A stretch of 64,000 bases of DNA from Chitinophagales bacterium (GCA_015655015.1 JAATFV010000247.1:36333-100332); one strand, 5' to 3'. Shown: positions 37,222-47,625, counted from the first letter of the stretch. The notes: generated from the sequence alone by a model not told the origin. Program-made: numbers and translations.

Positions 37222-37653
37222 TTACCTGCTGAGAACAACCTTTCGGTCGGTAATGGTATTTGTAGTGAGCGCGGTATCATGGATCTGTAGATTGTGCTGG
37301 TCTAAGACAGGCAGGTCAAAGCCGTGAGGGAAATCCAGGTAATTGGTACCCGTAATATACAACCTGGCGCTGTCGATCTCCCATCGTCCATTATAGGCCA
37401 CGCCGGTCGCCATGATAGACAGGGTGCTGTCCGCTTTGAAGTCAAAATAATCGGCGGATGTAAAGTAGGTGGTGTCTGTGTAGCTTACACCATAATCCGT
37501 GTCATTAACGATAGCGGAGACCATGGTCCACTTGCCGATAAGTTGGGATCGAAGGCTGGGTGCAGGGGCATTTACAGATCTTTGACAGGCAGCAACAGAC
37601 AGGAAACATAGGAGCGCACAGAAAACGGTCATAGGGGATAGTGATCTTTTCAT
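37222..37653 (-). CDS. Lipocalin-like lipoprotein
   Basis: The 143-residue protein has a lipoprotein signal ending at Cys23 (LSVAAC) and a small beta-barrel-like sequence with the lipocalin-type opening LIGKWTMVSAIVND and YNGRWEIDSARLYI. Such small lipocalin-like lipoproteins are common in Bacteroidota, with no known ligand. It converges with the response regulator gene and is divergent from oleate hydratase. Confidence 0.7.
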   Translation of the reverse strand: MKRSLSPMTVFCALLCFLSVAACQRSVNAPAPSLRSQLIGKWTMVSAIVNDTDYGVSYTDTTYFTSADYFDFKADSTLSIMATGVAYNGRWEIDSARLYITGTNYLDFPHGFDLPVLDQHNLQIHDTALTTNTITDRKVVLSR

Positions 37654-37963
37654 TTTGTTTTTCTTTTAATTAATTATTGGATTTTCTACCCGCACAAAAT
37701 ACTGCTTGTCCCCCTGGGATTATAACTGAGACAGCGCCTGTCAGGCGCTTGGCGGGAAAGAATTGGCGTGTCGGGTGTTTGGGATTATAACGCGCTGGTT
37801 ATACTTTGCAAATACCGGACCGTGGCCTCCCGCTTGGACTGTTTGAAAAAAGATAAGTATATTTAAGCGTATCCCGTCGCAGCCTGCTTCCTTTTCCCGG
37901 AAGATCAACTGGCTTGCCGGAAAGAAACAACTAACATACTTCGCAACGTTTTAAAAAATCAAT
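37654..37963. promoter_or_regulatory. Divergent intergenic region with palindrome, oleate hydratase promoter
   Basis: This 310-nt region lies between the divergent lipocalin-like and oleate hydratase genes and has no coding frame I support. It contains a perfect palindrome AGCGCCTG-T-CAGGCGCT (37733-37749) and two copies of GGGATTATAAC (37716-37726 and 37781-37791) flanking it. These look like regulator sites for the oleate hydratase promoter. A clear TTTG/TAnnTTTG pair was not found. Confidence 0.5.
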
Positions 37964-39547
37964 ATGGAAAATGATCAGATCTGGCTTGTGGGTGGTGGCA
38001 TTGCCTCTATGGCCGCCGCGGTTTTTCTCATCAGGGATGCCAATATACCCGGTGAGCAGATTCATATTCTGGAAGAGCTGGACATCGCAGGAGGTTCATT
38101 GGATGGTTCCGTATCTCCTGTCTTAAAAAACGGGTTTGTCACAAGGGGAGGACGTATGCTGGAGGAGGAAGCGTACCAGACTTTATGGAACTTACTGGAA
38201 TCCATTCCTTCACTGGAAGACCCGGCTGTTACCGTAAGGCAGGAGATCATCGACTTCAACATCCGGGTAAAAACAGAAGCGCATGCCCGCCTTATTAATA
38301 AGTTTCACCAGGTAATTGACGCGGGGGCGCTGGGGTTCAACATGCACGATCGGCTGGAGATGATGCGGCTGCTGGCCCTCTCTGAACATAAGATCGGATC
38401 GCGCAGGATCGATGAAATGTTCTCTCCACATTTTTTCGGGACCAATTTCTGGCAAATGTGGCGTACTACCTTTGCATTTCAAAACTGGCATAGCGCCATA
38501 GAATTGAAAAGATATTTCCTGCGTTTTATACAGGAGTTTCCGCGTATCCATACGCTCTCCGGTGTGAAGCGCACTAAGTACAACCAGTACGACTCCATTG
38601 TAAAGCCCATACAGAGCTGGCTGAAAGAAAAAAATGTACAGGTGCATTTCGGTACCAGGGTAACAGACATTGATTTCTCGGAAGCAAACGGCCAGAGAAA
38701 GATCAGCACACTGCATATTCAGAATAAAAATGGCGCGGAACAGATAACCCTGGGTCAGCATGATTATGCTTTCGTTACCATCGGGTCCATTACGGCTGAT
38801 ACTACTATGGGTTCAAATGATACAGTGCCGGAACTGATCCGTGACCGGCGGGATGGCGGATGGAGTCTCTGGGAAAGGATCGCCGGCAAAGCACAGGACT
38901 TTGGTCGGCCCGCAGCCTTTTACGCCGCAGTGGATGATCACAAATGGGAATCATTTACCCTTACCATGCACGGGGACATTTTGTTGAAACGTATCGTGGC
39001 CTATTCGAAGAATGAGCCTGGCACAGGCGCCCTGATGACCTTTTACGAGTCTGGCTGGTTAATGTCTGTTGTAGTGCCTTACCAGCCGCATTTTGCAGAC
39101 CAGCCCAAAGACACCTATACCCTATGGGGATATGGACTGTTTATTGATAAGGAAGGAGACTATATTAAAAAGCCGATGGCAAAATGCACCGGTAAAGAGA
39201 TCCTTACTGAGCTGATCCATCAGCTCGGTTTTGAAGACATACTCCCGGAAGCATTGGCCACTACCGATGTCACCACGGTTATGCTACCCTATGCTTCGGC
39301 GCTCTTTGCCTGCCGTAAAGTAGAGGACAGGCCGCTCGTCATTCCAAAAGGAGCCGCCAATTTTGCCTTCCTCGGCCAGTTCACGGAAATGCCGGAAGAC
39401 GTGGTATTTACGGTAGAATATTCAGTCCATGGCGCAATGGAGGCAGTCTATCATCATTTCAAAGTGGATAAGCCGATACCTCCCATTTATCATGGCCTCA
39501 TGGACCCTAAGGTTGGATTGCAGGCGCTGGAGTCCGCGTTTAAGTGA
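37964..39547 (+). CDS. ohyA: Oleate hydratase
   Basis: The 527-residue protein is an FAD-dependent fatty-acid hydratase (myosin-cross-reactive-antigen family) that adds water to the double bond of oleic acid, giving 10-hydroxystearate, often as detoxification of host or environmental fatty acids. The N-terminal FAD site VGGGIASMAAAVFL, LDIAGGSLDG, and later segments MWRTTFAFQNWHSAIEL and FLGQFTEMPEDVVFTVEYSVHGAM match the family. It is followed 81 nt later by a START-domain lipid-binding protein, consistent with lipid handling. Confidence 0.93.
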   Translation: MENDQIWLVGGGIASMAAAVFLIRDANIPGEQIHILEELDIAGGSLDGSVSPVLKNGFVTRGGRMLEEEAYQTLWNLLESIPSLEDPAVTVRQEIIDFNIRVKTEAHARLINKFHQVIDAGALGFNMHDRLEMMRLLALSEHKIGSRRIDEMFSPHFFGTNFWQMWRTTFAFQNWHSAIELKRYFLRFIQEFPRIHTLSGVKRTKYNQYDSIVKPIQSWLKEKNVQVHFGTRVTDIDFSEANGQRKISTLHIQNKNGAEQITLGQHDYAFVTIGSITADTTMGSNDTVPELIRDRRDGGWSLWERIAGKAQDFGRPAAFYAAVDDHKWESFTLTMHGDILLKRIVAYSKNEPGTGALMTFYESGWLMSVVVPYQPHFADQPKDTYTLWGYGLFIDKEGDYIKKPMAKCTGKEILTELIHQLGFEDILPEALATTDVTTVMLPYASALFACRKVEDRPLVIPKGAANFAFLGQFTEMPEDVVFTVEYSVHGAMEAVYHHFKVDKPIPPIYHGLMDPKVGLQALESAFK

Positions 39548-39628
39548 AGGAGGAGAATGCAATTGTTAAAATATTTTCATTACTCTATTTAATTGGTAGA
39601 CTTACATATTTTTTGTATATTGTAAAAT

Positions 39629-40261
39629 ATGCATAGATCATCTTTCTTTTTTGGAGTCCTTTTCCTCGCTTTTATCGGACACTCGTTTGCCCAATCGGCC
39701 TGGGAGCTGAAAAAAGATGAGAATGGTATTCTAATTTATTCACGATCTGTCAAAGAATCAAAGTACAAGGAACTAAGGGCGGTTTTTGATCTGCCGGGTA
39801 CGTATGAGCAGCTTCGGTTTATCTTGAATGATGTTAACAACTATAAGAATTGGGTTTATGGAACTGCTTCCAGTTATATCGTCGAAAGAAAGAGCGAAAC
39901 GGAGATAATCTATTATTCCCGGATCTCGGCACCCTGGCCGGTTTCCAACCGGGATTTTTATAGCAACACCAGAATCTGGATGGATTCAGCCAATCATCAA
40001 ATGCGGCTCTCATCCCGCAACATAGATAGCTTCCCATCAACAGACCATATCGTACGAATACCTTTCCTGAGGTCGGAGTGGGTTATTACCGCTCCCTCGC
40101 CAGGCACCATGCATGTAGAATATAAGCTTTCCTGGAATCCCGGCGGCGAAATTCCCGCCTTTCTGGCAAATGCCTTTTCCACGACAGGTCCTCTCCAATC
40201 TTTCAGCCAGCTTAAACGAAAAATGACTCCGACTGCTCCTGCCATCGCTATTAACAGGTAA
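39629..40261 (+). CDS. Exported START-domain lipid-binding protein
   Basis: The 210-residue protein has a signal peptide (cleavage near SFAQ) and a START/SRPBCC fold (about 22-205): GILIYSRSVKESKYKEL, ISAPWPVSNRDFY and WVITAPSPGTMHVEY are typical. START folds have a hydrophobic pocket for a lipid. The export signal suggests a periplasmic location. It probably belongs with the upstream oleate hydratase, but shared function is inference from proximity. Confidence 0.82.
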   Translation: MHRSSFFFGVLFLAFIGHSFAQSAWELKKDENGILIYSRSVKESKYKELRAVFDLPGTYEQLRFILNDVNNYKNWVYGTASSYIVERKSETEIIYYSRISAPWPVSNRDFYSNTRIWMDSANHQMRLSSRNIDSFPSTDHIVRIPFLRSEWVITAPSPGTMHVEYKLSWNPGGEIPAFLANAFSTTGPLQSFSQLKRKMTPTAPAIAINR

Positions 40262-40530
40262 ATTTGATAAATACCTGGTACTGTTGTACGAAGCGCTACA
40301 AAAGCTGATTCTTCGAGTGTCCTACCCGAATTATTAGAATATCCAACATTTTCGGGCCCACCAACAGCATATGTGTTTTTGTGAGTCCACATACTCTAAA
40401 GTAATACACTACCCGAGATTTAATAATTAAATAATAAAGACAGCCAAAGCCTCTTATCGTTTACCTTCTTAAAAAAAAACTACAGATCAGTGTAGGGTAA
40501 CCAGCCGTTCGTGGTATTTACTAATCGACT

Positions 40531-41688
40531 ATGGATAAATCCACTTTTTACGAACTGGTTGAGCGCTATCTGGAGGGAACTGCGACCGCGGAGGAACGAC
40601 GCATCGTTGAATCCTGGTATTCCCAATTGACACAAGGAAGTATTGAACTCTCCGAACAGGAACAACAACGCCTGGATACAGTTGTTCTGCAGGCAGTTTT
40701 AGCAAAGACCGTACCTCAGCCGCAAGGAAAACGTATTCCTTTCCACCCGAATCGATGGAAGCGCTATGCTATTGCCGGAGTTCTGCTCCTTCTTATTGCC
40801 GGCGGATGGTTTATGCTAAAAAGTTCTGGCAGAATAAAGGATGTTGCTTCCTTATCCCAGACACAGCGATTCAAAAACGATATTGCCCCGGCCTACCAGG
40901 GCGTGGTCCTGCAACTGAATAATGGAAAGAAGATTCGCCTTGACAGCTTGCATAATGGTTCGTTGGTGCTGGATGATGTAATAAAAGTGCAAAAAGATAA
41001 CAGCGCACTTGCCTATACCCCAAATGCAACGCAGATCAGATTTCATACTATTTCTACCGGCAAAGGAAACAGCTATCATCTGACCTTGCCGGATGGAACG
41101 GAAGTATGGCTCGATGCCCAGTCCTCTCTCTATTTTCCGACAGCCTTTACGGGTCAGGAACGCACAGTAACCATAACGGGGCAGGCCTATTTTGAAGTGG
41201 CGAAAGATCCGTCAAAGCCTTTTCATGTCAAATTCCGTGACCAGGAGGTGGTAGTCCTGGGCACCCATTTCAATATAAATGCATTCGAAAACAGGGCACG
41301 CACCACTTTGCTGGAAGGATCGGTGCGTATTATTAAGGACAGGGCGCAACCTATAACCCTGACCCCGGGACAGCAGGTATCTATATCCACGGAGAATGGA
41401 CAATGGATGGTTATTCCCAATGCGGATATCGACGAAGTGATGGCCTGGAAGAACGGTACTTTTCGTTTTACCGGCGCTTCTATACAAGAAATCATGTCAC
41501 AACTGGAAAGGTGGTACAATATCAAAGTGGAATACGCAGACAGCATAGACAATATAGCACTGGTGGCAAGACTCGGCCGCAACGAAAATATATCCAGGAT
41601 TTTAAATCTGCTGGAAATGACAAAACAACTGGAATTCGCTATTGATGGAAATAAAGTAATTGTTATGAAAATAAAACCACCAGGATAA
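40531..41688 (+). CDS. FecR anti-sigma factor, PUL 2
   Basis: The 385-residue protein has a cytoplasmic N-terminal helical domain (LVERYLEGTATAEERRIVES), a membrane helix (79-96), a FecR domain (about 165-270; GNSYHLTLPDGTEVWLDAQS) and a C-terminal DUF4974 domain. Unlike PULs 1 and 3 there is no sigma gene directly before it; the only candidate nearby is the sigma gene at 48687, after the PUL. The upstream 269 nt contain no gene I can support. SusC follows after 137 nt. Confidence 0.92.
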   Translation: MDKSTFYELVERYLEGTATAEERRIVESWYSQLTQGSIELSEQEQQRLDTVVLQAVLAKTVPQPQGKRIPFHPNRWKRYAIAGVLLLLIAGGWFMLKSSGRIKDVASLSQTQRFKNDIAPAYQGVVLQLNNGKKIRLDSLHNGSLVLDDVIKVQKDNSALAYTPNATQIRFHTISTGKGNSYHLTLPDGTEVWLDAQSSLYFPTAFTGQERTVTITGQAYFEVAKDPSKPFHVKFRDQEVVVLGTHFNINAFENRARTTLLEGSVRIIKDRAQPITLTPGQQVSISTENGQWMVIPNADIDEVMAWKNGTFRFTGASIQEIMSQLERWYNIKVEYADSIDNIALVARLGRNENISRILNLLEMTKQLEFAIDGNKVIVMKIKPPG

Positions 41689-41722
41689 TAGCCCCAATGA
41701 ATACAGCGGATGCCAAATAAAA

Positions 41723-41747
41723 CCGCCATGCGTAGGAAGCATGACGG
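41723..41747 (+). other. Hairpin in the FecR-SusC gap, PUL 2
   Basis: CCGCCATGC and GCATGACGG pair at 8 of 9 positions around GTAGGAA. No T-run follows. It has the same position as the hairpins at 19355 and 58208. Confidence 0.5.
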
Positions 41748-41825
41748 CAGCAATTGAGTTCATCCGTTCTCAATAATCGACAAGACAATTAAAAACAAAT
41801 TGCAAACCCCAATTTCTGCAAATAT

Positions 41826-44800
41826 ATGCGATTAGGAATCTCTATGTTCAGGAAATTCTCCTGCCTCTTATGCATTACCATCTGCCTGCAGGTAAATGCA
41901 CATGGACTTGCCCAGGATATTACCCTGTCCATGAAAAACATGCCCCTTGTAAAAGTACTGAATGAAATTGAAAAACAGGCGCACTGCAGCTTTATTTACG
42001 ATAAGAACCTGTTGGGAAATGCCGGTAAAGTCAGTATAGAAGCCGACCACCAGCCACTGGAAACGGTGTTGAATACGCTGTTTCATGATGAGCCTATTGA
42101 TTTTAAGCTGTCAGGCGCTTATATCGTGCTTAGCCTTAAATCCGCGCCTGCGAAAAAAGTTACGGATCATTCGTTTTTCACTGCGATATCAGACACCATA
42201 CGCGGTAAAATTATGGACACGGCGGACAATCCTCTCTCGGGAGCATCTGTACGGCTAAAGGGCCGCAAAACGACGGTGCAGACGAATCCCGATGGAAATT
42301 ATGTCATTGCAACAACAGACGATGCCTACGCCGTTTTGGAAGTCAGCTATGTTGGGTATATCAGTCAGCAGATTCCCATAAAACAACAAGCTATTGTTAA
42401 TGTACGCCTGCGGGCCGAGTCCAGGAGTCTGGACGATGTGGTGGTCGTAGGATACGGAACGCAAAAAAAACGGGATGTTACGGGAGCAGTCTCTTCACTT
42501 CCTGGCAGCAGACTTGAACAGGTTCCAAACATCAATCTCTACGAGGCCATCCAGGGGGCTATTGCCGGCGTTCAGGTAACAACTTCTACAGCCGGCGCTG
42601 CGCCGTCACAATCCATCATGGTCAGGGGAAGACGGTCGATAACGGCCAGTAATTCTCCCCTGGTCGTGGTAGATGGTGTGGCCGGAGACCTTGGCGATTT
42701 GACCCCGGATGATGTGCAGTCTGTCGAGGTGCTAAAGGATGCATCCGCTGCTGCTATTTACGGATCGCGCGGGGCCAATGGCGTTATCCTCGTAACAACC
42801 AAAGCCGGCACCGAAGGAAAATCCAAGCTGAGCTATAATGGATATTATTCCACACAACGGTTCGCAAAGTTGCCCGACATCATGCACGGGGAGGATTTCT
42901 ATCAGTTTAAAAAGGATAGGATTGCCGGCACAGGGTATGATTTTACGCCTTCGGAATTGGCCAACTATAACGCAGGAAAATTTACCAACTGGGTGGACCT
43001 GGCCTTGCGCAACGGACAAACAGCCAATCACGACCTTTCCTTATCAGGCGGGTCTAAGGCAACCAAATATTATATATCCGGCAGCTATACCGATGTAAAG
43101 GGACTGGCTGTAAATGACAACTACAAGAAATTTAGCACCAGGATAAATTTAGATTCCAAATTCAGGAACTGGCTGACACTGGGAACAAGGACGCAGATTA
43201 ATTATGTCGATCAGGGCGGTATTGCCCCTGCCTGGGACGGAGACAATGGTGTCTTCTCGTTGAACCCGCTGACATCGGCATATGATGCGAATGGAAACTT
43301 AACCATTTACCCCTGGCCCGAAGACAATTATTTCCATAACCCGTTGATGGGTACCCTCGCAAAAGACGTCGATAAGTATTACCAGGTAATATCCAATAAC
43401 TTTGCAATGGTCGATTTCCCTTTTGTGCCCGGTTTGCAATACCGCATCAATGCCGGTTTTAAAATGACATTTACCGATCGCGCAACTTACTATGGGCAGA
43501 ATACAGAAGAGGGGCTTGCTGACCGTGGCGACGCCTCTACAAGCAGGAACTACTCCAACAATAGCGTTATTGAAAATATCCTGAACTATAACAGGGAGTT
43601 TGGCAAACACAGAATCTTCGTAACCGGTGTCTATAGTTTTGAAAACTCGAAAAGCAGCACCAACAGTCTCGATGCGCAGGGATTCCCCAACGATTTTTTG
43701 ACATGGTATTCTTCCGCACAAGCAGAATCACATGTCCCCTCTTACGCGTATAGCGAAACTACGTTGCTGTCCAATATGCTGCGCGTAAATTATTCGTATA
43801 ACAGCCGCTACCTGCTCACACTCACGGGACGCAGAGACGGTTACTCCGGCTTCGGGTCAGAAAAGAAATGGGGCTTTTTCCCTTCAGCGGCCGCGGGATG
43901 GAATATTTCCCGTGAAAACTTTTTCAAGTGGCGTAACATTTTCAGCGATCTGAAACTAAGAGCTTCTTATGGTGTCAACGGAAACCAGGCAATCGACGCC
44001 TATCAAACCATCTCCCGCCTGTCCTCCCAGGACCTTGTAGCAGGCGCCGCCACTATGCCCGGGTATGTTCCCAGCGCACTGGGGCAGGATAATCTGGGAT
44101 GGGAATCTACAAAAACGCTGAACGCAGGAATAGACTTCGGAATTTTACACAACAGGATCACCGGGGATATCAATCTTTACAGGCAGAACACTTACAACCT
44201 TATCCTCGACAGAACCATTTCTCCCATCTACGCAGTAAATTCCATTACCCAGAACATCGGGAAAACGGAAAACACCGGGTTGGAATTATCTCTCGTATCC
44301 AAAAATATAGACACCAGGGACTTTAAATGGGAAACCAGCGGAAATATATCTTTTATTAAAAACAAGATCGTTTCGCTGTACGGTATCAAGGATGCAAATG
44401 GGAAGGAAATCGATGATGTCGCAAATGCCTGGTTTATTGGCAAACCCATACTGGTAAATTATGGATTCAAATGGGATGGCGTCTGGCAGCTGAACGAGGC
44501 GGATAAGGCGGCTGCCTATGGCACCCAGCCCGGATATATCAAGATCAAAGACGTCAGCGGCCCTAACGGCAAACCCGATGGAAAGCTGTCGCCTGATTAT
44601 GACCGCGTCATCATCGGCCAACGAGACCCGAAATATACCTGGGGAATGACCAATACCTTCTCGTATAAACATTTCTCCCTCAGAGTGTTTGTTTACGGTG
44701 TACAGGGAGTGACGAAAAATAATACGTTACTGGATGATGTGGCCGTGGATCCGTCCGTTCGGATGACAACCATAAAAAAGAATTGGTGGACACCGACGAA

Positions 44801-45089
44801 TCCGACGAACGACTGGTACATGAATAAATTGGATGCCGCAAAAGAACAAGGACAGACTGCGAATCCTTATGAAAACGCCAGTTTTGTGCGGATCAAGGAT
44901 ATTTCACTCGCCTATACTTTCCCCAAAAACCTCTTGTCCCGGGTTGGTATCGATAGATGCCAGATCTATGTCACCGGAACCAATCTCCATACGTTTACCA
45001 AATTCGGGGGATTAGATCCCGAGTTGAGCGGACAACGGGCCATTCCCCTGCAAAAAGAATATGTTTTTGGGTTGAACATCGATTTTTAA
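41826..45089 (+). CDS. SusC-like TonB-dependent transporter, PUL 2
   Basis: The 1087-residue outer-membrane transporter has a signal segment (start may be the second Met, 41844, MFRKFSCLL), an STN domain (about 35-105; ITLSMKNMPLVKVLNEIEKQ), a carboxypeptidase-regulatory-like domain (about 125-205), the SusC box (DVVVVGYGTQKKRDVTGAVS), the plug and a barrel ending in FGLNIDF. The STN domain implies signalling to the FecR just upstream. SusD follows after 19 nt. Confidence 0.95.
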   Translation: MRLGISMFRKFSCLLCITICLQVNAHGLAQDITLSMKNMPLVKVLNEIEKQAHCSFIYDKNLLGNAGKVSIEADHQPLETVLNTLFHDEPIDFKLSGAYIVLSLKSAPAKKVTDHSFFTAISDTIRGKIMDTADNPLSGASVRLKGRKTTVQTNPDGNYVIATTDDAYAVLEVSYVGYISQQIPIKQQAIVNVRLRAESRSLDDVVVVGYGTQKKRDVTGAVSSLPGSRLEQVPNINLYEAIQGAIAGVQVTTSTAGAAPSQSIMVRGRRSITASNSPLVVVDGVAGDLGDLTPDDVQSVEVLKDASAAAIYGSRGANGVILVTTKAGTEGKSKLSYNGYYSTQRFAKLPDIMHGEDFYQFKKDRIAGTGYDFTPSELANYNAGKFTNWVDLALRNGQTANHDLSLSGGSKATKYYISGSYTDVKGLAVNDNYKKFSTRINLDSKFRNWLTLGTRTQINYVDQGGIAPAWDGDNGVFSLNPLTSAYDANGNLTIYPWPEDNYFHNPLMGTLAKDVDKYYQVISNNFAMVDFPFVPGLQYRINAGFKMTFTDRATYYGQNTEEGLADRGDASTSRNYSNNSVIENILNYNREFGKHRIFVTGVYSFENSKSSTNSLDAQGFPNDFLTWYSSAQAESHVPSYAYSETTLLSNMLRVNYSYNSRYLLTLTGRRDGYSGFGSEKKWGFFPSAAAGWNISRENFFKWRNIFSDLKLRASYGVNGNQAIDAYQTISRLSSQDLVAGAATMPGYVPSALGQDNLGWESTKTLNAGIDFGILHNRITGDINLYRQNTYNLILDRTISPIYAVNSITQNIGKTENTGLELSLVSKNIDTRDFKWETSGNISFIKNKIVSLYGIKDANGKEIDDVANAWFIGKPILVNYGFKWDGVWQLNEADKAAAYGTQPGYIKIKDVSGPNGKPDGKLSPDYDRVIIGQRDPKYTWGMTNTFSYKHFSLRVFVYGVQGVTKNNTLLDDVAVDPSVRMTTIKKNWWTPTNPTNDWYMNKLDAAKEQGQTANPYENASFVRIKDISLAYTFPKNLLSRVGIDRCQIYVTGTNLHTFTKFGGLDPELSGQRAIPLQKEYVFGLNIDF

Positions 45090-45108
45090 TATTTAAAAGT
45101 TTCGTCTC

Positions 45109-46788
45109 ATGAAGAAGTCATTATATATCGCCATCCTATCGGGCTTACTATTCATTACAGGAGGCTGCTCCAAAAAAGACCTGGAAGAAAATCCTCCCAA
45201 TTTGATCACCGCAGAAACGCTATACACAAATTTAAACGGCTTTGAAGCCGGCCTGAATGGGTTATATTCTCTCGTGCGGCAGGAAAGAGAGGCTGTCGAT
45301 GGCAGTAATAATAATCTTATTGCTATGATTGCAACGGTTGGAACAGACAATTTAGACTCTCATAACTCAGCGTTCATAGGTGCTATCACGCTCAACTGGA
45401 AAAACCTGAATGTTTCTACGAATTCGGCGTTTTCGGACGTCTTTCTGTGGTTGTATAAGATCATCAATGCCGCCAATACGATCATTAACAGGGCGGAAAC
45501 CCGGAATGACATCGACTGGAAAGGAGGAACCGCAACTCCCGACGAGAACAGGAATAGGGTCATTGCCGAAGCCAAAGCATTACGCGCATGGGCGTACAGA
45601 CACCTCACTTTCTCCTGGGGCGATGTGCCACTGACCCTTGAGGAGGCGGAAGGTTCAAATATAAGGACCGACTGGGAACGTACTCCCGTCGCCCGGATCC
45701 GCGACCAGATGAAGTCTGACTGGCTGTTTGCCGAAGAATATCTTACTGTCGAGCCCTCCGTCAGGGGTAAGATAAGTAAAGGGGCTGTTCAACATTACCT
45801 TTCCGAGTTATACCTTACCATAGGAAAACCGGACAGCGCATTGATCTATGCGAACAAAGTGATCAATACGCCCGAATATCAATTGATCACCCGGCGATAT
45901 GGAGTGAAGATGAGTCAACCAGGTTGCGCTTTCATGGATATGTTTTATGACGGCAATTCCAACAGGGAAGAAGGAAATACGGAAGCGCTGTGGGTATGGC
46001 AGTGGGAATACAATGTTGTTGGCGGTGGAAACAGCCTTATGCGGAGAGAATATAGTAACACCTACTACAATTCCTTAATTTCCATTAATGGAGTTGTCCC
46101 GTTGCAGCTTACCGTCGACAGAGGCGGCAGGGGAATTGCACGCGCCGTGCCGTCACAATGGGCGATCAACCTGTATGAACCGAATGATGACCGCGGTTCC
46201 AATTATACCATACGCAAATATTATACACTGCAGGATGCTACCCAGAATGCACCGGCGCCTGCCGACAATTTGCCTCCCGGATATAAGTATGGAGATACGA
46301 TCAAATTGAGCTGGGCGAAGGATTTAGTTTATACGACCAAGTCTGCCCGCAATGACTGGCCGTTTATCCGGAAATGGGATAATGTCATTCCCACAAATAT
46401 CCAGGAGTCGGGCCAGTACAACGACCAGGTCTATCTCCGCCTTGCCGAAACTTATCTGCTGAAGGCTGAGGCTCAGTATAAGCTGGGCAACAGCGTGGAT
46501 GCGGCGGAAACCATCAACATTATCAGGAGAAGAGCGCATGCCAGCGATATAACGCCTGCCGATGTAAATATTGATTTCATCCTGGATGAACGTTCGAGAG
46601 AACTGATCACGGAAGAACACAGACGTTATACCCTGCTTCGGACAGGAAAGTGGCTGGAGAGGGTGAAGGCTCATAATTTTGCCGGAGGAAACCAGACTGC
46701 TGCGGCACGAGATACGCTGTTCCCAATCCCGCAGGTCGTCATTGATGCCAACCTGACCAAAAAAATGCCCCAGAATCCCGGTTTCTAA
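45109..46788 (+). CDS. SusD-like glycan-binding lipoprotein, PUL 2
   Basis: The 559-residue lipoprotein (signal ending ITGGC20, SKKDLEEN after it) binds glycan and closes SusC. It contains the RVIAEAKALRAWAYRHL helix, a YLRLAETYLLKAEAQYKLG motif and RSRELITEEHRRYTLLRTGKW, all family hallmarks, and ends QNPGF. Length is normal. It is expected to form a SusCD pair with the preceding gene. Confidence 0.94.
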   Translation: MKKSLYIAILSGLLFITGGCSKKDLEENPPNLITAETLYTNLNGFEAGLNGLYSLVRQEREAVDGSNNNLIAMIATVGTDNLDSHNSAFIGAITLNWKNLNVSTNSAFSDVFLWLYKIINAANTIINRAETRNDIDWKGGTATPDENRNRVIAEAKALRAWAYRHLTFSWGDVPLTLEEAEGSNIRTDWERTPVARIRDQMKSDWLFAEEYLTVEPSVRGKISKGAVQHYLSELYLTIGKPDSALIYANKVINTPEYQLITRRYGVKMSQPGCAFMDMFYDGNSNREEGNTEALWVWQWEYNVVGGGNSLMRREYSNTYYNSLISINGVVPLQLTVDRGGRGIARAVPSQWAINLYEPNDDRGSNYTIRKYYTLQDATQNAPAPADNLPPGYKYGDTIKLSWAKDLVYTTKSARNDWPFIRKWDNVIPTNIQESGQYNDQVYLRLAETYLLKAEAQYKLGNSVDAAETINIIRRRAHASDITPADVNIDFILDERSRELITEEHRRYTLLRTGKWLERVKAHNFAGGNQTAAARDTLFPIPQVVIDANLTKKMPQNPGF

Positions 46789-46799
46789 TAATTTTTACC

Positions 46800-47609
46800 A
46801 TGATGAACCCAAAAAAGCTGTTGAATATGGCAAAGCTGCCTTTCATCTGCATTCTTTTGAGTGTATTGATGTTCAGCTATGCTGTAAAAAAGGATGTTGC
46901 AGTAACACCACGCGAGAAGTTTTATCTGTATCTGCTGATCGGACAATCCAATATGGCAGGACGCGGGGTTGTCGAGGCACAGGACACAATAGGTAACCCT
47001 CGTATTCTTTCGCTCAATAAGGACAATGAATGGGTAGTGGCAAAGGAGCCCCTTCATTTTGATAAACCGAAAGCTGCAGGCGTAGGCCCGGGACTAAGTT
47101 TTGCCCGTGCAATGCTGGACAGCCTTCCTCCCGATGTCAAGATAGGCTTGATACCTGCCGCCTGCGGGGGATCCCCGATCCGGGTGTGGGAACCGGGACA
47201 ATTCTGGGATCAGACCAAGTCCTATCCTTATGACGATGCCGTACGCAGAACGAAACTGGCTTTGCAGAACGGCGTGTTGAAAGGCATCCTGTGGCATCAG
47301 GGCAATGCCGATATGAAGCCTGCATCGGTGGCGGTGTACAAATCAAAACTGATCAGCCTGGTTACCGCTCTTCGAAAGGAATTTCAGGCGCCGGACCTGC
47401 GATTTATAGCCGGGGAACTGGGTCGGCGTATGGGGGTACACAATCCGATAGACAGCATATTTTATGAAGCAAAAGCGGATATCTCCTATTACGATGTCGC
47501 CTCAGCCGCAGGGTTTACCTACAATGCGGACTCTACGCATTTCGATGCGCGTTCGCAGCGGGTCTTCGGCCAACGTTATGCCGCGAAAATGAAACAATTG
47601 TCTAAATAA
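46800..47609 (+). CDS. SGNH/SASA-type carbohydrate acetylesterase, PUL 2
   Basis: The 269-residue exported protein has the sialate-O-acetylesterase/CE6-like SGNH fold: catalytic Ser50 in IGQSNMAGRG, a block ACGGSP and H166-Q-G-N in LWHQGNAD, and the Asp244/His247 pair in DSTHFDA. It probably removes acetyl groups from polysaccharide imported or cut by this PUL. The usual WHQGE motif is here WHQGN, i.e. the Glu is replaced. It starts 11 nt after SusD and ends 4 nt before the next gene, so the genes are co-transcribed. Confidence 0.86.
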   Translation: MMNPKKLLNMAKLPFICILLSVLMFSYAVKKDVAVTPREKFYLYLLIGQSNMAGRGVVEAQDTIGNPRILSLNKDNEWVVAKEPLHFDKPKAAGVGPGLSFARAMLDSLPPDVKIGLIPAACGGSPIRVWEPGQFWDQTKSYPYDDAVRRTKLALQNGVLKGILWHQGNADMKPASVAVYKSKLISLVTALRKEFQAPDLRFIAGELGRRMGVHNPIDSIFYEAKADISYYDVASAAGFTYNADSTHFDARSQRVFGQRYAAKMKQLSK

Positions 47610-47625
47610 ATCAATGATAATCTAC

